A DNA stretch of 64,000 bases, from contig NZ_JMMA01000002.1 of the NCBI RefSeq assembly GCF_000686125.1, positions 2,170,001 to 2,234,000 of the forward strand, read 5' to 3'. Of the stretch, positions 52,139 through 61,648 are shown in pieces. Every line of letters begins with the position of its first letter. Position 1 is the stretch's first letter. Position numbers and translations under genes: made by a program. Origin of the DNA: Ruminococcus sp. NK3A76. GTDB taxonomy: Bacteria > Bacillota > Clostridia > Oscillospirales > Ruminococcaceae. The notes below the pieces were generated by a model. It did no database searches. It saw nothing but the letters and a program-made list of their open reading frames with translations, and was not told the origin of the DNA.

Positions 52139-53556
52139 TTATGCTCGCTTGTCAACATACGCCTTTGCGGCTTTGTAGTAAGCGTAGAGCGCCTTGACCA
52201 TGTTCTTGTTTTTATCAGTCTGCTTGTCGCTGTTTGCAACGGCTTCGCAGTAGTCGATGACATTGTAGTTCTCGATGCTGATAGCATTTGTGCTATCGGG
52301 TGTTTCTGAACCTTCAAATCCGTAAACAACTATCTTGCCGTTCTCCTTATCAAGCTCGTATGCAAGCTGCGGAGCAACATCATAGTAATAGCCGGTGTTG
52401 TTCTTGGGGAGGTCTTTGAGTGCTAAGACTTTATCGCCGACCTGTATTTTCACAGCACTAAGCTCCTTGGCAGTCATGCTTGAATCTACTGTGAAATAGT
52501 GGCGGACATAAACATCGCTTACTGTCATAGCTGTCGAGCCCTTGTATGTTACCTTTGCGCCCTGAGCAGATACAGGTCTTACGAACGGTGTAGCGCTCTT
52601 GGGTGCTACGGCCGATACATCAACTGCAATGCCTTCCCCACTGTTTGCGAGCAGGGTCGTATTGTTGTTAAGTGCAGTCTGAGTATAGCCGCCGTAATTG
52701 AGCATAGCCTTAAGAACTTCTGCACCGTCGAGGTTGGATTTTATTGCTGCTTCGGCATAATCCTTGATACTTCTTGTCTTTGTATCGACCGGCTTGTCTG
52801 AGGTTGCAAGATACAACTCGGCCTTGATGTCGATTGCCATTTCAGAGGCTGTCAGCGGAAGTCTTACTCTGTAATACTTGCCGTTCTTGTCTGACTTGTT
52901 GATAGGCTTCTTGACTGTGGTTGTTGTGCCATAGTGGTCGTAGGTGAAGACTACATATGCGCCTTCGACTGTATCAACATCAGTTGCTTCTACAAGGAAA
53001 TTGAACTCAACTTTTTCCTTGAAGCTAACGGTATTTCCTGTTGAGAATTTTGCACCCTTGATTGTATACTCTGCCGATTCGAGCTTTGAAAAATGCGTCT
53101 CATCGCCGCTTGATGATACGGATACTCTGTAATCGCCCGGCTCTGTGGGAGCTGTGTTTCCTAAGCATACACCGGCTGCTGTGAAGTAAGTATATGTGAG
53201 CTTGCCGTAAGCTGTGCCGTTTATTGTAGGCTCGTGAGCCGTGCCGTCGTAGACATAATCGGGCATTGAAAGCGTCCATGTCTGCTCTGACTTATTGGTG
53301 ACGGTCACAGTGCCGAGCTTTGTGGGTGCTACGGCGTTCCAGTCTGTGCCCTCGGCTATTTTGTACCAAACATAATATGTGCCGGCAGCATCTGCTTTGA
53401 TGTTGTCGTATGTTGTCCAGCTCTCGGCATCAGCGGCAGGGGCTGTGTCTGAGGTCGTAACAGCGTATTTTACGGCTGCAGCTTCGCCGGAACTGTACCG
53501 GCCACTATAGCGAATGCCAGCAGGCTGGCTGTCATTCGCTTACATGCAATATTCAT
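52139..53556 (-). pseudogene. Secreted protein with giant-protein C-terminal module, one-base frameshift
   Basis: From ATG 53556 (AAGGAGAAAG upstream) a signal peptide is read: MNIACKRMTASLLAFAIVAG TVPA, but this frame stops at once. The mature sequence (EAAAVKYAVTTSDTAPAADA ...) continues in another frame. Adding one G near 53485 joins them exactly at the predicted cleavage site, so a single-base deletion (or sequencing error) is likely. The mature part has one MBG-like domain (YVYDGTAHEPTINGTAYGK, GDYRVSVSS) and then the ~290-residue module shared with the giant protein (SFKEKVEFNFLVEA; IKDYAEAAIKSNLDGAEVLK; final MVKALYAYYKAAKAYVDKR). Predicted repaired length is about 472 residues. Confidence 0.82.
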
Positions 53557-53613
53557 GGTTACTTTCTCCTTGTAAGTTTTTATCCTGCAAATGCGTATTT
53601 GTAATATATCAAC

Positions 53614-54723
53614 TCACCTGATAAACGGATATATCGCCCTGATGTACTTTCTGTCCCACACCGGGTCGAAGACCTTGCCGAACTCGCTCATCTTGCAGTC
53701 GTTGTACAGGTCGTCTGCTATTTCAAGTATGGTGTCGTAAAGCTCTAAGCCCTGCTTGAACTTTTCGGGTATCGCCTCAAAGCCCGTGTATGTGCCGAGG
53801 ATATTGCCGAGCACTGCACCTGTCGAATCGCTGTCGCCGCTGTGGTTGACTGCTGCGGCAATGGCTTTTTCAAAGTCGTCCTGATAGCGCACGGCACAGA
53901 ATACGGCTATGGCAAGCGTCTCCTCTGCCACCCAGCCCTCGCCGAGCTGACGAATGGCTTCAAGATCGGGGGTGGTGCTCTTTGCAAGGGAGAGAGCTCC
54001 GCTCATTATCTCTGAAAAATAATCGGTGTTCTTAGTGGCCGGGAACAGCTCACGCATGGTGTTTAAGGCGTCATTCACAGCGGCTTCTACAGTAATGTCG
54101 CTCTCGCTTAAAAGCCTTACTATATGCGAAAGCGCCGCCGCAGGAATGTAGCCCAGCTCGTGCCCGTGAGTGAGGGCTGCTGCATCTGCTGCGAGCATAT
54201 CGCTCTGTGTGATATCCATGGTCGTATCGGTAAAATACAGCCCTATCGGCGCTACTCGCATAACGCCGCCGCAGCCCTTGCTGTCGTTTATCGGCTTGTC
54301 TATCGTGCCGTCTGCACCGCCGGCTATCGCACTCATGCAGGTGCCGCCGGGGGCACGCCTGTCATAAAGCCCCGGAACATTCAATAGCCACGACTTGCGG
54401 TATTCGTTCTTTGTCGGGAAGCCGCCCTCCTGCGTTCTGTACCACGCCTTGTACATATCCCTTATGTAATCTATATAACTGAGCCTCAGCCCCTTCATCA
54501 TCGCACGGGTGGTGCAAAGCAGAAGACCGTTTGCTGTAAAGAGCGTCATCTGCGTGTCGTCGGATATCTGCGCCGTGCCGTTTGTGAGGGAATACTCTGT
54601 TATCCCCTGCTCGCCGAATTCCTTGAAGATGCTGTTTGCCGTCATGAATTCGACCCTGTAGCCGAGCGCATCGCCTGCTGCCCCTGCAACAAGGCAGCCC
54701 CTGAATTTATCTATGCTTCTCAT
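53614..54723 (-). CDS. ADP-ribosylglycohydrolase (DraG/ARH family)
   Basis: 369 residues. N-terminal FRGCLVAGAAGDALGYRVEF and SDDTQMTLFTANGLLL supply metal-binding Asp residues. The C-terminal VNHSGDSDSTGAVLGNILG supplies the second set (D-x-D-S/T). It is expected to remove ADP-ribose from proteins or nucleic acids in the cytoplasm, using Mg2+. No ADP-ribosyltransferase was found in the window. Its neighbours on this strand are decayed or unknown genes. Confidence 0.92.
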   Translation of the reverse strand: MRSIDKFRGCLVAGAAGDALGYRVEFMTANSIFKEFGEQGITEYSLTNGTAQISDDTQMTLFTANGLLLCTTRAMMKGLRLSYIDYIRDMYKAWYRTQEGGFPTKNEYRKSWLLNVPGLYDRRAPGGTCMSAIAGGADGTIDKPINDSKGCGGVMRVAPIGLYFTDTTMDITQSDMLAADAAALTHGHELGYIPAAALSHIVRLLSESDITVEAAVNDALNTMRELFPATKNTDYFSEIMSGALSLAKSTTPDLEAIRQLGEGWVAEETLAIAVFCAVRYQDDFEKAIAAAVNHSGDSDSTGAVLGNILGTYTGFEAIPEKFKQGLELYDTILEIADDLYNDCKMSEFGKVFDPVWDRKYIRAIYPFIR

Positions 54724-54753
54724 ATCAATTCACCTCGTATAGTAAACACAAAT

Positions 54754-54786
54754 GCCCCCGGCACAGCTTTTGCAGTGCTGGGGGGT
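54754..54786 (-). terminator. Probable terminator
   Basis: CCCCCAGCACTGC-AAAA-GCTGTGCCGGGGG on the minus strand, followed by CATTTGTGTTTAC. The T run is weak. It follows the unknown gene ending at 54803. Confidence 0.55.
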
Positions 54787-54802
54787 GTGTTATTGTTGTT
54801 TA

Positions 54803-55789
54803 TCAGAGCTTCTGTACAATGGTCTTATCGTTGCTGATGATCTTTTCGCTGTCCTTTATCATCTGGTCAACGTTTATGCCTGCGCCGAAGTTTTCATTGA
54901 GCGTGCCGACAAGCTTATTGAAGGTATCGAGCGGATAGTACATCTTGTAATTGGGATAGAAGTCCTGCTCCCGTATCTCAAATTCCTGCTCTGTCTTGAT
55001 AGCATTATAATACTTCTTGCAGAAGCCGTCTGAGGAGAGCATCGACTTAAAGATATCCACAGCGTCCTTAAGGCCGTTTTCCCACTGCTCCTTGGTCATG
55101 CCGTCTTTGTTAAGCTCGCTTGCAGGCTTTAGCAGCTTGCCGAAGTCTTCATATATCTTGCCGAGCTTCTGCTTTTCAGCTTCGCTGATGCCGATTTGCA
55201 CCAGTGAATCCTGGAGCTTGCCCTTTATATCAGCCGATGTGACAGTCTTCCTCTCAAATAACTTTGCATCTGTACGCTCAGGAGCTTCCTTATCAAGCTC
55301 AGCCGATCTCTTGGGGTATGCAGAGTACCACTTGTCATATTCTGATGCAGGCTGCTCGTTTGCCTTTTCGTTCTTTTCCTTGTCTGCATCTGTAGGTGAA
55401 AGCAGCTTGTCATATTCAGCTATCTTCTTTGTAACGTACTTGTCAATAAGTGCTGTTACCTCATCGAGCTCCTGAACTGCGGCTATACGTCTCTCGGCCT
55501 TTTTGCTGTCCTCGCCCCATATTCTGCCGAGCTTGTATATCTCGCCTGCAACACCGTTGCCGGCTTCACCGTTGTAAATATCACGGATATCCTTATACGG
55601 CTTCCGGAAGAAAGGTACATCCTGCTCCCTGATCTCGCCTCTTCCGAGCTTTTTCTTATATCCGTTCTCGCACAGATATGCATTTGAAACAAAGTGCGCC
55701 ATCATATCCTACATATCTCTTATGAGCTTGACCTGATCCTCGTTAAGTGATCTTGTATTCTGTAAGAATTCCTGATAAGTGAATGGCAT
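54803..55789 (-). pseudogene. Unknown helical protein gene with in-frame TAG
   Basis: ATG 55789 has AAGGA seven bases before it and encodes MPFTYQEFLQNTRSLNEDQV KLIRDM. TAG follows at 55711-55709. The same frame then continues for 302 codons (DMMAHFVSNAYLCENGYKKK ... ISNDKTIVQKL) to TGA. A second start at ATG 55705 is possible by re-initiation but has no proper ribosome site. The protein is highly charged and helical, without signal peptide. I do not recognise a family. A CAG-to-TAG change is the simplest explanation for the stop; read-through is the alternative. Confidence 0.6.
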
Positions 55790-55949
55790 AACTGATTCCT
55801 TCATTTACATTTATGATGGTGCGGCCTGTTTTTAAGGCTGCTTGATTTGCGTTTCCATAAGTAATACCCTCTGCTCCACCTGACGGATGCAGTTTTGGCA
55901 AATTTCGGCACATTGCACAAGTAAACTCGTTATTATGCATAACGCTCAC
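55743..55949 (-). CDS. Doubtful small ORF overlapping the unknown gene
   Basis: 68 codons (MSVMHNNEFTCAMCRNLPKL ...) in another frame of the same strand, overlapping the start of the amber-interrupted gene. It has one C-x2-C and protein-like composition but no ribosome site. It may be the tail of a lost upstream gene rather than a gene itself. The remaining part of 55790-56013 shows nothing else. Confidence 0.25.
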   Translation of the reverse strand: MSVMHNNEFTCAMCRNLPKLHPSGGAEGITYGNANQAALKTGRTIINVNEGISYAIHLSGILTEYKIT

Positions 55950-56013
55950 ATAACAGCTACAACATAGCGGTCCATGTGATATGAGCCGCTTATTTATAAT
56001 ATGCTGTTTTGTG

Positions 56014-56368
56014 TTATTCGTGCAGCCTGTACTCAGTATCCGAGTCGATAATTTCGAGCATTATCTTTGCAGGAATGGGGTCAAACTGCGTGCCGATGTT
56101 CTTTTCTATCTCCTCACGCACCACATTCTGAGGAAGGTATTTTCTGTAGCTGCGGTTAGAGGTCATAGTGTCGTAGCTGTCAGCCACGGCGATTATCCTC
56201 GCAAAGAGGGGTATCTTCTCGCCGGAGATACCGTCTGGGTAGCCCTTGCCGTCGTAGCGCTCGTGGTGCCAGCGTGCGCCGACAGGCAGCTCCTGCAGGC
56301 TCTCTATCTCGGAAAGTATCTCATAGCCCCTTAACGGGTGCGTCTTTATGACATCTGTAAAAGTCTGT
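56014..56368 (-). pseudogene. HD-GYP domain fragment
   Basis: The minus-strand frame (TDVIKTHPLRGYEILSEIES, then ARWHHERYDGKGYPDGISGE, IPLFARIIAVADSYDTMTSN and RSYRK) is the C-terminal ~117 residues of an HD-GYP phosphodiesterase, including the HHERYDGKGYP motif. The N-terminal half with the HD dyad is gone, and an in-frame stop lies just upstream. No start codon fits. A former c-di-GMP phosphodiesterase gene, now truncated. Confidence 0.85.
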
Positions 56369-56380
56369 CAAATCGTTTAG

Positions 56381-57043
56381 CTATATTTTTACAACATCTT
56401 CATAAAGAATATACAAGTTGCCGAAATCATTATCGACATGGAAATGCCCGGCGTACCATTTCTTAAAGTCAAGCTCTCTGTAAAGCCATTCAAAGTAGCC
56501 GGTAAGCTCTGCGTCGTGCCTGTCGGGTACCAGACCGAGCCTGTGTATGAATGATTCCGGAACGGTATGTGTGAGCACATAATCCACCTTATAGCCAAGG
56601 CGTTCGAGGGTGCTTTTAGCGTTGTCGTAATCTTCATTGCCTGGCAGCTCCTGCGGCCACCATGATATACCCTCATATCGGGTTCCCTTATCAACTGAAT
56701 ATGCACCGCCAAAGCAGAAGAAGGAATGCCCCTCAATTTCAAAGCACTCGCCACGCATCAGGTGGAAGATATTCTTTCTGACACGGTGAGCTTTTCCTCC
56801 GCAGAACTCCTCGACCGGGTAGGAATACAGCCTGTTGAAGTTCTCGTGATTGCCGTCAACAAATGCTATGGTAAACGGCATAGCCGACAGCGCTTCAAGA
56901 GCCTTTTCGCTCTGATAGCTGCCAAGTGTAAACCCGAAGTCGCCGCAGACTATCAGTATATCTCCCTGCGAGATGCCGCATTTATTTATCTTTGGTGTTA
57001 TATCATTTATATCTCCGTGAGTATCGCCTGTTATGTAGATCAT
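56381..57043 (-). CDS. Calcineurin-like metallophosphoesterase
   Basis: 220 residues with all family motifs in order: GDTHGD near residue 6, CGDFG near 34, VDGNHE near 62, a His in LTHTVPES and GHFHVD near 198. It should coordinate two metal ions and hydrolyse a phosphate ester or nucleotide. The substrate is unknown. Ends in TAG. It is 12 bases upstream of the HD-GYP fragment, whose 5' part may have been lost when this junction formed. Confidence 0.9.
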   Translation of the reverse strand: MIYITGDTHGDINDITPKINKCGISQGDILIVCGDFGFTLGSYQSEKALEALSAMPFTIAFVDGNHENFNRLYSYPVEEFCGGKAHRVRKNIFHLMRGECFEIEGHSFFCFGGAYSVDKGTRYEGISWWPQELPGNEDYDNAKSTLERLGYKVDYVLTHTVPESFIHRLGLVPDRHDAELTGYFEWLYRELDFKKWYAGHFHVDNDFGNLYILYEDVVKI

Positions 57044-57143
57044 TCTTTCGCCCTCTTTCCATAATATATTATATCACACCTTAAAGAAAATGTACAGAAG
57101 AAAAATGCAAGCACCTGTCAGCTTTTCCAAAAAGCGTTACGCA

Positions 57144-57176
57144 CAAAAAAAGAGCCGCAATCTGCGACTCTTTTCA
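57144..57176 (-). terminator. Terminator of the CHAP gene
   Basis: On the minus strand AAAGAGTCGCA-GAT-TGCGGCTCTTT then TTTTTG. Confidence 0.9.
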
Positions 57177-57193
57177 CTAATATTCAGTTTTTT

Positions 57194-58024
57194 TCAAGGC
57201 TTGACCAGTGATCCCTTCTTGAGCTTTCCAAGCATGGCGATATTCTGAGCGGCCGTACCTCTATAGGTCTTACCGTACTTGGAGACAAGGTCAGAATTTG
57301 CGTAGTATATCTTTGTCCTGTAGTCAAATGAGCTCTTTGCACCGATGGAGTTGAGTGCTGTGACTACCGAGCCGCTGCCTCCGGTGTACTTCTTAAATGT
57401 TGTGACTGTGCTTGCAGTTGAAACTGCCTTTGATGCTTCTGTAAGTACGCCGCCAATCACGTTGTCGTTTGTCTTGTATGCAGGCCTTATGAAAACTGTT
57501 GCATACTTTATCTCACGGGTGTACTTATGAGCTGCTGTGCCGCTGCCGCCTCTTGTCTCGACTGTTGTTACTGTGCCCTTCTTGCTGTTTACTGCAACAA
57601 CCAGACCTACATGGCCGTACTTGTTGAGACGGTAGTTTGCATTTATCTTTGTCTTGCCGCCCCATACGATAACGTCACCGGGCTGAGGAGTATTTGTGCG
57701 CTTCCAGCCGCTGGGGAGCTTGTTTGACTGATAGTTTGTAGCGTTGCCGCCTACATTGTAACCTACGAGGTATCTGTAGTAAGCCATTACAAGGTCTACA
57801 CACTGGCAGCCATAGCTTCCGTCTACGTCCTTTGCCCAGCTCTCGCTTGCTCTTGCGTTTATCCACTTGACTGCCTGATCCTTTGTTCTGCTGCTGTCTG
57901 CTGCATCAGCCGTGATAGCCGTCTCATTGAAAATACCCTCTGTCACACTGTTGCTGAATGCGCCTGTCATCATTGTTGCTGCCATACCGAGTGCTACTAC
58001 TGTTGTTGTGATCTTCTTCATCAT
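57194..58024 (-). CDS. Secreted CHAP-domain peptidoglycan hydrolase
   Basis: 276 residues with a signal peptide (MMKKITTTVVALGMAATMMT, cleavage near ADAAD). The CHAP domain covers about 50-180: catalytic Cys in SYGCQCVDLVMAYYRY, PQPGDVIVWGG, and His in NKYGHVGLVVAV. A linker and a C-terminal cell-wall-binding-like segment (IYYANSDLVSKYGKTYRGTA AQNIAMLGKLKKGSLVKP) follow. It would cut peptidoglycan stem peptides or cross-bridges outside the cell. AGGAGG lies eight bases before the ATG. Neighbouring secreted proteins are unrelated. Confidence 0.9.
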   Translation of the reverse strand: MMKKITTTVVALGMAATMMTGAFSNSVTEGIFNETAITADAADSSRTKDQAVKWINARASESWAKDVDGSYGCQCVDLVMAYYRYLVGYNVGGNATNYQSNKLPSGWKRTNTPQPGDVIVWGGKTKINANYRLNKYGHVGLVVAVNSKKGTVTTVETRGGSGTAAHKYTREIKYATVFIRPAYKTNDNVIGGVLTEASKAVSTASTVTTFKKYTGGSGSVVTALNSIGAKSSFDYRTKIYYANSDLVSKYGKTYRGTAAQNIAMLGKLKKGSLVKP

Positions 58025-58226
58025 TCTTGATTCCTCCTGAGAATTTGTTGTGAGGCGTTGCCTCTGGGTTTGTTTTTCCTTCTGTATTAGTTATACCACA
58101 GATGATTTTCTGTGTTTTAAGGGGGGGAGGTTTTTTCTCTCGCCCTTTTTTATCCGAGCCGTTTTCCTTGGCTCTGATATAGTTATACCATATCGGGTGA
58201 GGAGCGTTTTGAGGGGGGGATAAAAA

Positions 58227-58263
58227 ACTCACCGTCCCGGAAGCTCACTCCCGAAACGGTGGT
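58227..58263 (-). terminator. Terminator of the RyR-TIR operon
   Basis: On the minus strand CACCGTTTCGGGAG ... CTTCCGGGACGGTG followed by AGTTTTTTAT, just after the TIR gene. Confidence 0.85.
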
Positions 58264-58273
58264 ATTGAAAAAC

Positions 58274-61200
58274 CTATTCAAGCGCTGACAGATACTCGTC
58301 TGCCTTTTTCTTTAGCTGACTGGTGTTGTAATACGGCACGACCGCCGAAGTCTCCATGCTATCATCATAGATAAACAGCCGCTCATTCTCGCCGCTGCCG
58401 CCCCTTGCCACAAGATCGGGGACAGTGTACTTTATAGTAAACCGCTCTGTGTCTATCACATAGCCTGCACCCGACACCCGAAGCAGCAGGCAGCCGTCGC
58501 TCATGCTGTCAAGTGATGCGTAGGCTTCGTTTTCCGCTATTCCCGAAAGGATATCTTTAGAGCCTGCCATATCGAGCTGTATGCTGCCGTCAACAGCGCC
58601 GTCTTCACCCAGCCGGTAAAACGCCCCGTCGGCACCGAGGATATAGACCCTCTCGTCATACGCCATGCCCAGTGCAGGCAGAGAACTGAGCCCTGTGATG
58701 TCAGTTCTCCTAAGCAGCTCGCCTGTGCCTGCGCTGAAGTATTCGACAAACATACCGCTGTGAAGCACGCCGACTGTGTTGTCATCGAGCCAGAAGGTAT
58801 TCATTATATCAATGCCCTCTGCCAGCTCGTGGCTCTCGCCGAGCTTTGTCCTTTTGCCGGTCTCGCTGTCGAATACTGCAATGCAGTATTTGCTCTCGCC
58901 TCGCACAAACTTATCTTCAAGCAGGCCGAACACTGCCTTTTTCATATCAGGTGAAGGTGAGATGCAGTCAGGATAATCGCCTTCAGTCTGGGAACCAAGG
59001 AATATGCTGCCAAGTATCACCCCGTCATCGCCGGGCTCAAATTTCGTTACCTTGCCTGACTTGTCGATGAAGATAAAGCTGTTGCCTCTTTTTTTATACC
59101 AGAAAGCATTATCCCCGGCAGACATGACCGTGCCGCTGTTTATATCTTTATCATCCAGTATCTCTTTAGCACTCTTGGCATCAAGGTCAATAAGCAAAAA
59201 CTTTGTGCTCACCTTTGCCAGTGCCGTGTCATCACCAAGAAAAACAGCTCCGCCAAAGCTGCTTAAGCTGTATTCTGCATCACTGTCAAATGCTCCTTCT
59301 ATAGCCGAGTATTTCTTCTTGCCGGCATCATAAAGATAAAGGCCGTATGCATATTTTTCCGAGCCCTTGCCGTCTGATATCTTCGCCTTTTCATACACCA
59401 GTGCCTTGCTGCCGTCACGGCTGACATCGGTTATCATCTCACGCCTGTTCTGTTCGCCTGTACGGGAAAGCTGCTCACGGTCTTCGTTTTTTATCTTCTT
59501 TTGTATCAGGGCTGTTTTGTCATTCCTGCCGACAGTTACATAGCAGCCATTGCAGTATGCCGCCTTATCGATATCTGTACTGAACTCTGATAGCAGCAGT
59601 GTGAATTTGTAGTTTTCCTCCTTATTATAAAACGTCAGATATTCATTCCCGTCTGCCGTTATGACACATACAGGCCCGGAATACTGAGCTGTACATTCAC
59701 ATATCCTTGCCCCGGCATCAGATTCATCTATCTTTCTGCCTGTTTCGTGATCAAACTCATAAACCTTTTTCTCAGTGACAACGGTCAGGATATCTGACTT
59801 ATCATTTGTCTTGTCTTTATCTGTCTTTTTAACATATATCTCGTCGGCATTGTCATAGACTGTCTGCATAAACTTAAGGTCTTTAAGCTCGCTGTCAAAG
59901 CAGAATATGTCTATCCTGTATTTCGGGGAGCCCCACACATTTATAACGACAACGCTGTCATCAAAATGCACGAGCTTCATATGATCGCTGTACACTTTGT
60001 CCGAGTCGGCATACAGCGTCGGCTGATCCTTGCGGATAGCTGCTTGTTCGCCGTTAATATCATAAACGTATATTTTACCGTCTTTTGCTATGCACATCAT
60101 ATTTTCGGAAGCAAACATTTTTGTATCGGAAAAGACAATGTCGCCCTCATAGCCGCCGTTTATATACACCGTCCTGCTTATCTCACCTGTCTGTGAGTCT
60201 ATGTACAGCAGATAGGCATTATCACCTGCCGCAGGATACAGAAGATTACCTGCAAGATCATGAACCAGGAAAAACACTCCGTCGTCGGTCACAAAAGCAT
60301 TGTCAAGAAAGTATTTATCAGTCGGCACATCTGCCTGCCATAACACATCGCCTGTTTCGGGGTCTATCTTGATAACAGTGTTTGTACGGTTTGCCCTGAA
60401 AGTCAGGTAGACCTCCTGCTTTTCTGTAGACTCGACTGATTTCCTTCTGACCTTGTCATTAACATAGCCAAGGCCTGAGCCCTGCCATGTTCCAAGAGAA
60501 TAATTATCTGAATATCTCTCAAACCGTGTCTTCTCGCCCCCATGAGAAGATGTGATGACAAAGTCAAGGGCATTTGAGCCGTATTCATTAAAATAGTCTT
60601 TAAATATCTCATCACGGACAGTGTATTTGTGCATAAGCTCGCCTGTCTCTGCGTTCCAGAAATATATGCCCGAGCTGTCGCTTGAAACGACTGTCTTGCC
60701 GTCGCAGATGCATTCGAGCCGCTCGACGTTCATATCGTGTACGAGCTTTTTAGCAGGAAGCATCTTTTCATACTCATACAGCCCGAGCTCCTTTGAGAGC
60801 GCATACTCTGCCCTTGTGACCGGCGGTATATCATCATCGCCCGACAATGCCTGCCCGGCATACTCCACCGCCTGCAAAAGGTCGCCGCTGTCATACATAA
60901 GCAGCGAGCGCTCGGCAAGGTTCTCCTTGTCCTTGACAATAAGGCTCTTGTTGGTCTGTTCAAGCTCCTCGTTTTGCTGCTGTATCTGAGCGTTCTTTGA
61001 TGATATCGCAACTGCCGACGAAATGCTCACCGCAGCTATCGCAGACAGTGCCGTGAATACCGCTGCCGCACCTATGATATACTTTTTCACCCTTCGTCTT
61101 CTCTCACGCTGATACAGGTCATCGAAGCCGCAGCCGAGCATCGTTGCAGCTATCCTGAGATATTCTGTGTCAAGGCGCTTAAGAGATGCCTTCTCGCTCT

Positions 61201-61645
61201 CAGCAGTTATGTTCGCTGCAAGCGGCTCTATCTCTTTGACAGTCTTGACGGTGTTCCCCTTGCTGTCGGTCGTGATGGTCTCTGCAAACCTTAAGCTGTC
61301 CGGGAATGACTGCTCGGGCGTGCCGTTTATCAGCAGGGTCATAATACCGTCTGTCGTGCCGCCGTGGAGCTTTTTGAAATACTCTATCTCTGCCATGCAC
61401 CATTTTGACTTCTTGTAGTCCTTTGAGCATATGCAGATAAGATACTCAGAGTCACTTAGCGCCTGCTCGATGCCGCTGCCAAGGTCAGGGTCAGACTGAA
61501 GCTCTGTCTCGTCACGGAACACCCTGAACCTGCTGCCGCCCTTGCCGGGCTTAAGCGCTTCGAGCTTCTTTTGCAGCCTGTCAGCCACCTTCTTGTCAAA
61601 GGGCATATGCCTGTAGCTTATAAAAGCCTTGTATTTGTATCCCAT
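58274..61645 (-). CDS. TIR-domain membrane protein with beta-propeller
   Basis: 1123 residues. TIR domain at about 1-150: KYKAFISYRHMPFDKKVADR, FRVFRDETELQSDPDLGSGI and SKWCMAEIEYF, where Glu 86 is in the position of the NADase glutamate. A basic stretch (RERRRRVKK) precedes one membrane helix (189-210). A coiled coil (216-245) follows, and then about 870 residues of WD/PQQ-like repeats (GIYFWNAETGELMHKYTV; TVIKIDPETGDVLWQADV; AVFDSETGKRTKLGE). By the positive-inside rule the TIR domain is cytoplasmic and the propeller outside. It starts three bases after the RyR gene. Function unknown; an outward-facing sensor with a TIR output is the inference. Confidence 0.88.
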   Translation of the reverse strand: MGYKYKAFISYRHMPFDKKVADRLQKKLEALKPGKGGSRFRVFRDETELQSDPDLGSGIEQALSDSEYLICICSKDYKKSKWCMAEIEYFKKLHGGTTDGIMTLLINGTPEQSFPDSLRFAETITTDSKGNTVKTVKEIEPLAANITAESEKASLKRLDTEYLRIAATMLGCGFDDLYQRERRRRVKKYIIGAAAVFTALSAIAAVSISSAVAISSKNAQIQQQNEELEQTNKSLIVKDKENLAERSLLMYDSGDLLQAVEYAGQALSGDDDIPPVTRAEYALSKELGLYEYEKMLPAKKLVHDMNVERLECICDGKTVVSSDSSGIYFWNAETGELMHKYTVRDEIFKDYFNEYGSNALDFVITSSHGGEKTRFERYSDNYSLGTWQGSGLGYVNDKVRRKSVESTEKQEVYLTFRANRTNTVIKIDPETGDVLWQADVPTDKYFLDNAFVTDDGVFFLVHDLAGNLLYPAAGDNAYLLYIDSQTGEISRTVYINGGYEGDIVFSDTKMFASENMMCIAKDGKIYVYDINGEQAAIRKDQPTLYADSDKVYSDHMKLVHFDDSVVVINVWGSPKYRIDIFCFDSELKDLKFMQTVYDNADEIYVKKTDKDKTNDKSDILTVVTEKKVYEFDHETGRKIDESDAGARICECTAQYSGPVCVITADGNEYLTFYNKEENYKFTLLLSEFSTDIDKAAYCNGCYVTVGRNDKTALIQKKIKNEDREQLSRTGEQNRREMITDVSRDGSKALVYEKAKISDGKGSEKYAYGLYLYDAGKKKYSAIEGAFDSDAEYSLSSFGGAVFLGDDTALAKVSTKFLLIDLDAKSAKEILDDKDINSGTVMSAGDNAFWYKKRGNSFIFIDKSGKVTKFEPGDDGVILGSIFLGSQTEGDYPDCISPSPDMKKAVFGLLEDKFVRGESKYCIAVFDSETGKRTKLGESHELAEGIDIMNTFWLDDNTVGVLHSGMFVEYFSAGTGELLRRTDITGLSSLPALGMAYDERVYILGADGAFYRLGEDGAVDGSIQLDMAGSKDILSGIAENEAYASLDSMSDGCLLLRVSGAGYVIDTERFTIKYTVPDLVARGGSGENERLFIYDDSMETSAVVPYYNTSQLKKKADEYLSALE

Positions 61646-61648
61646 AGC

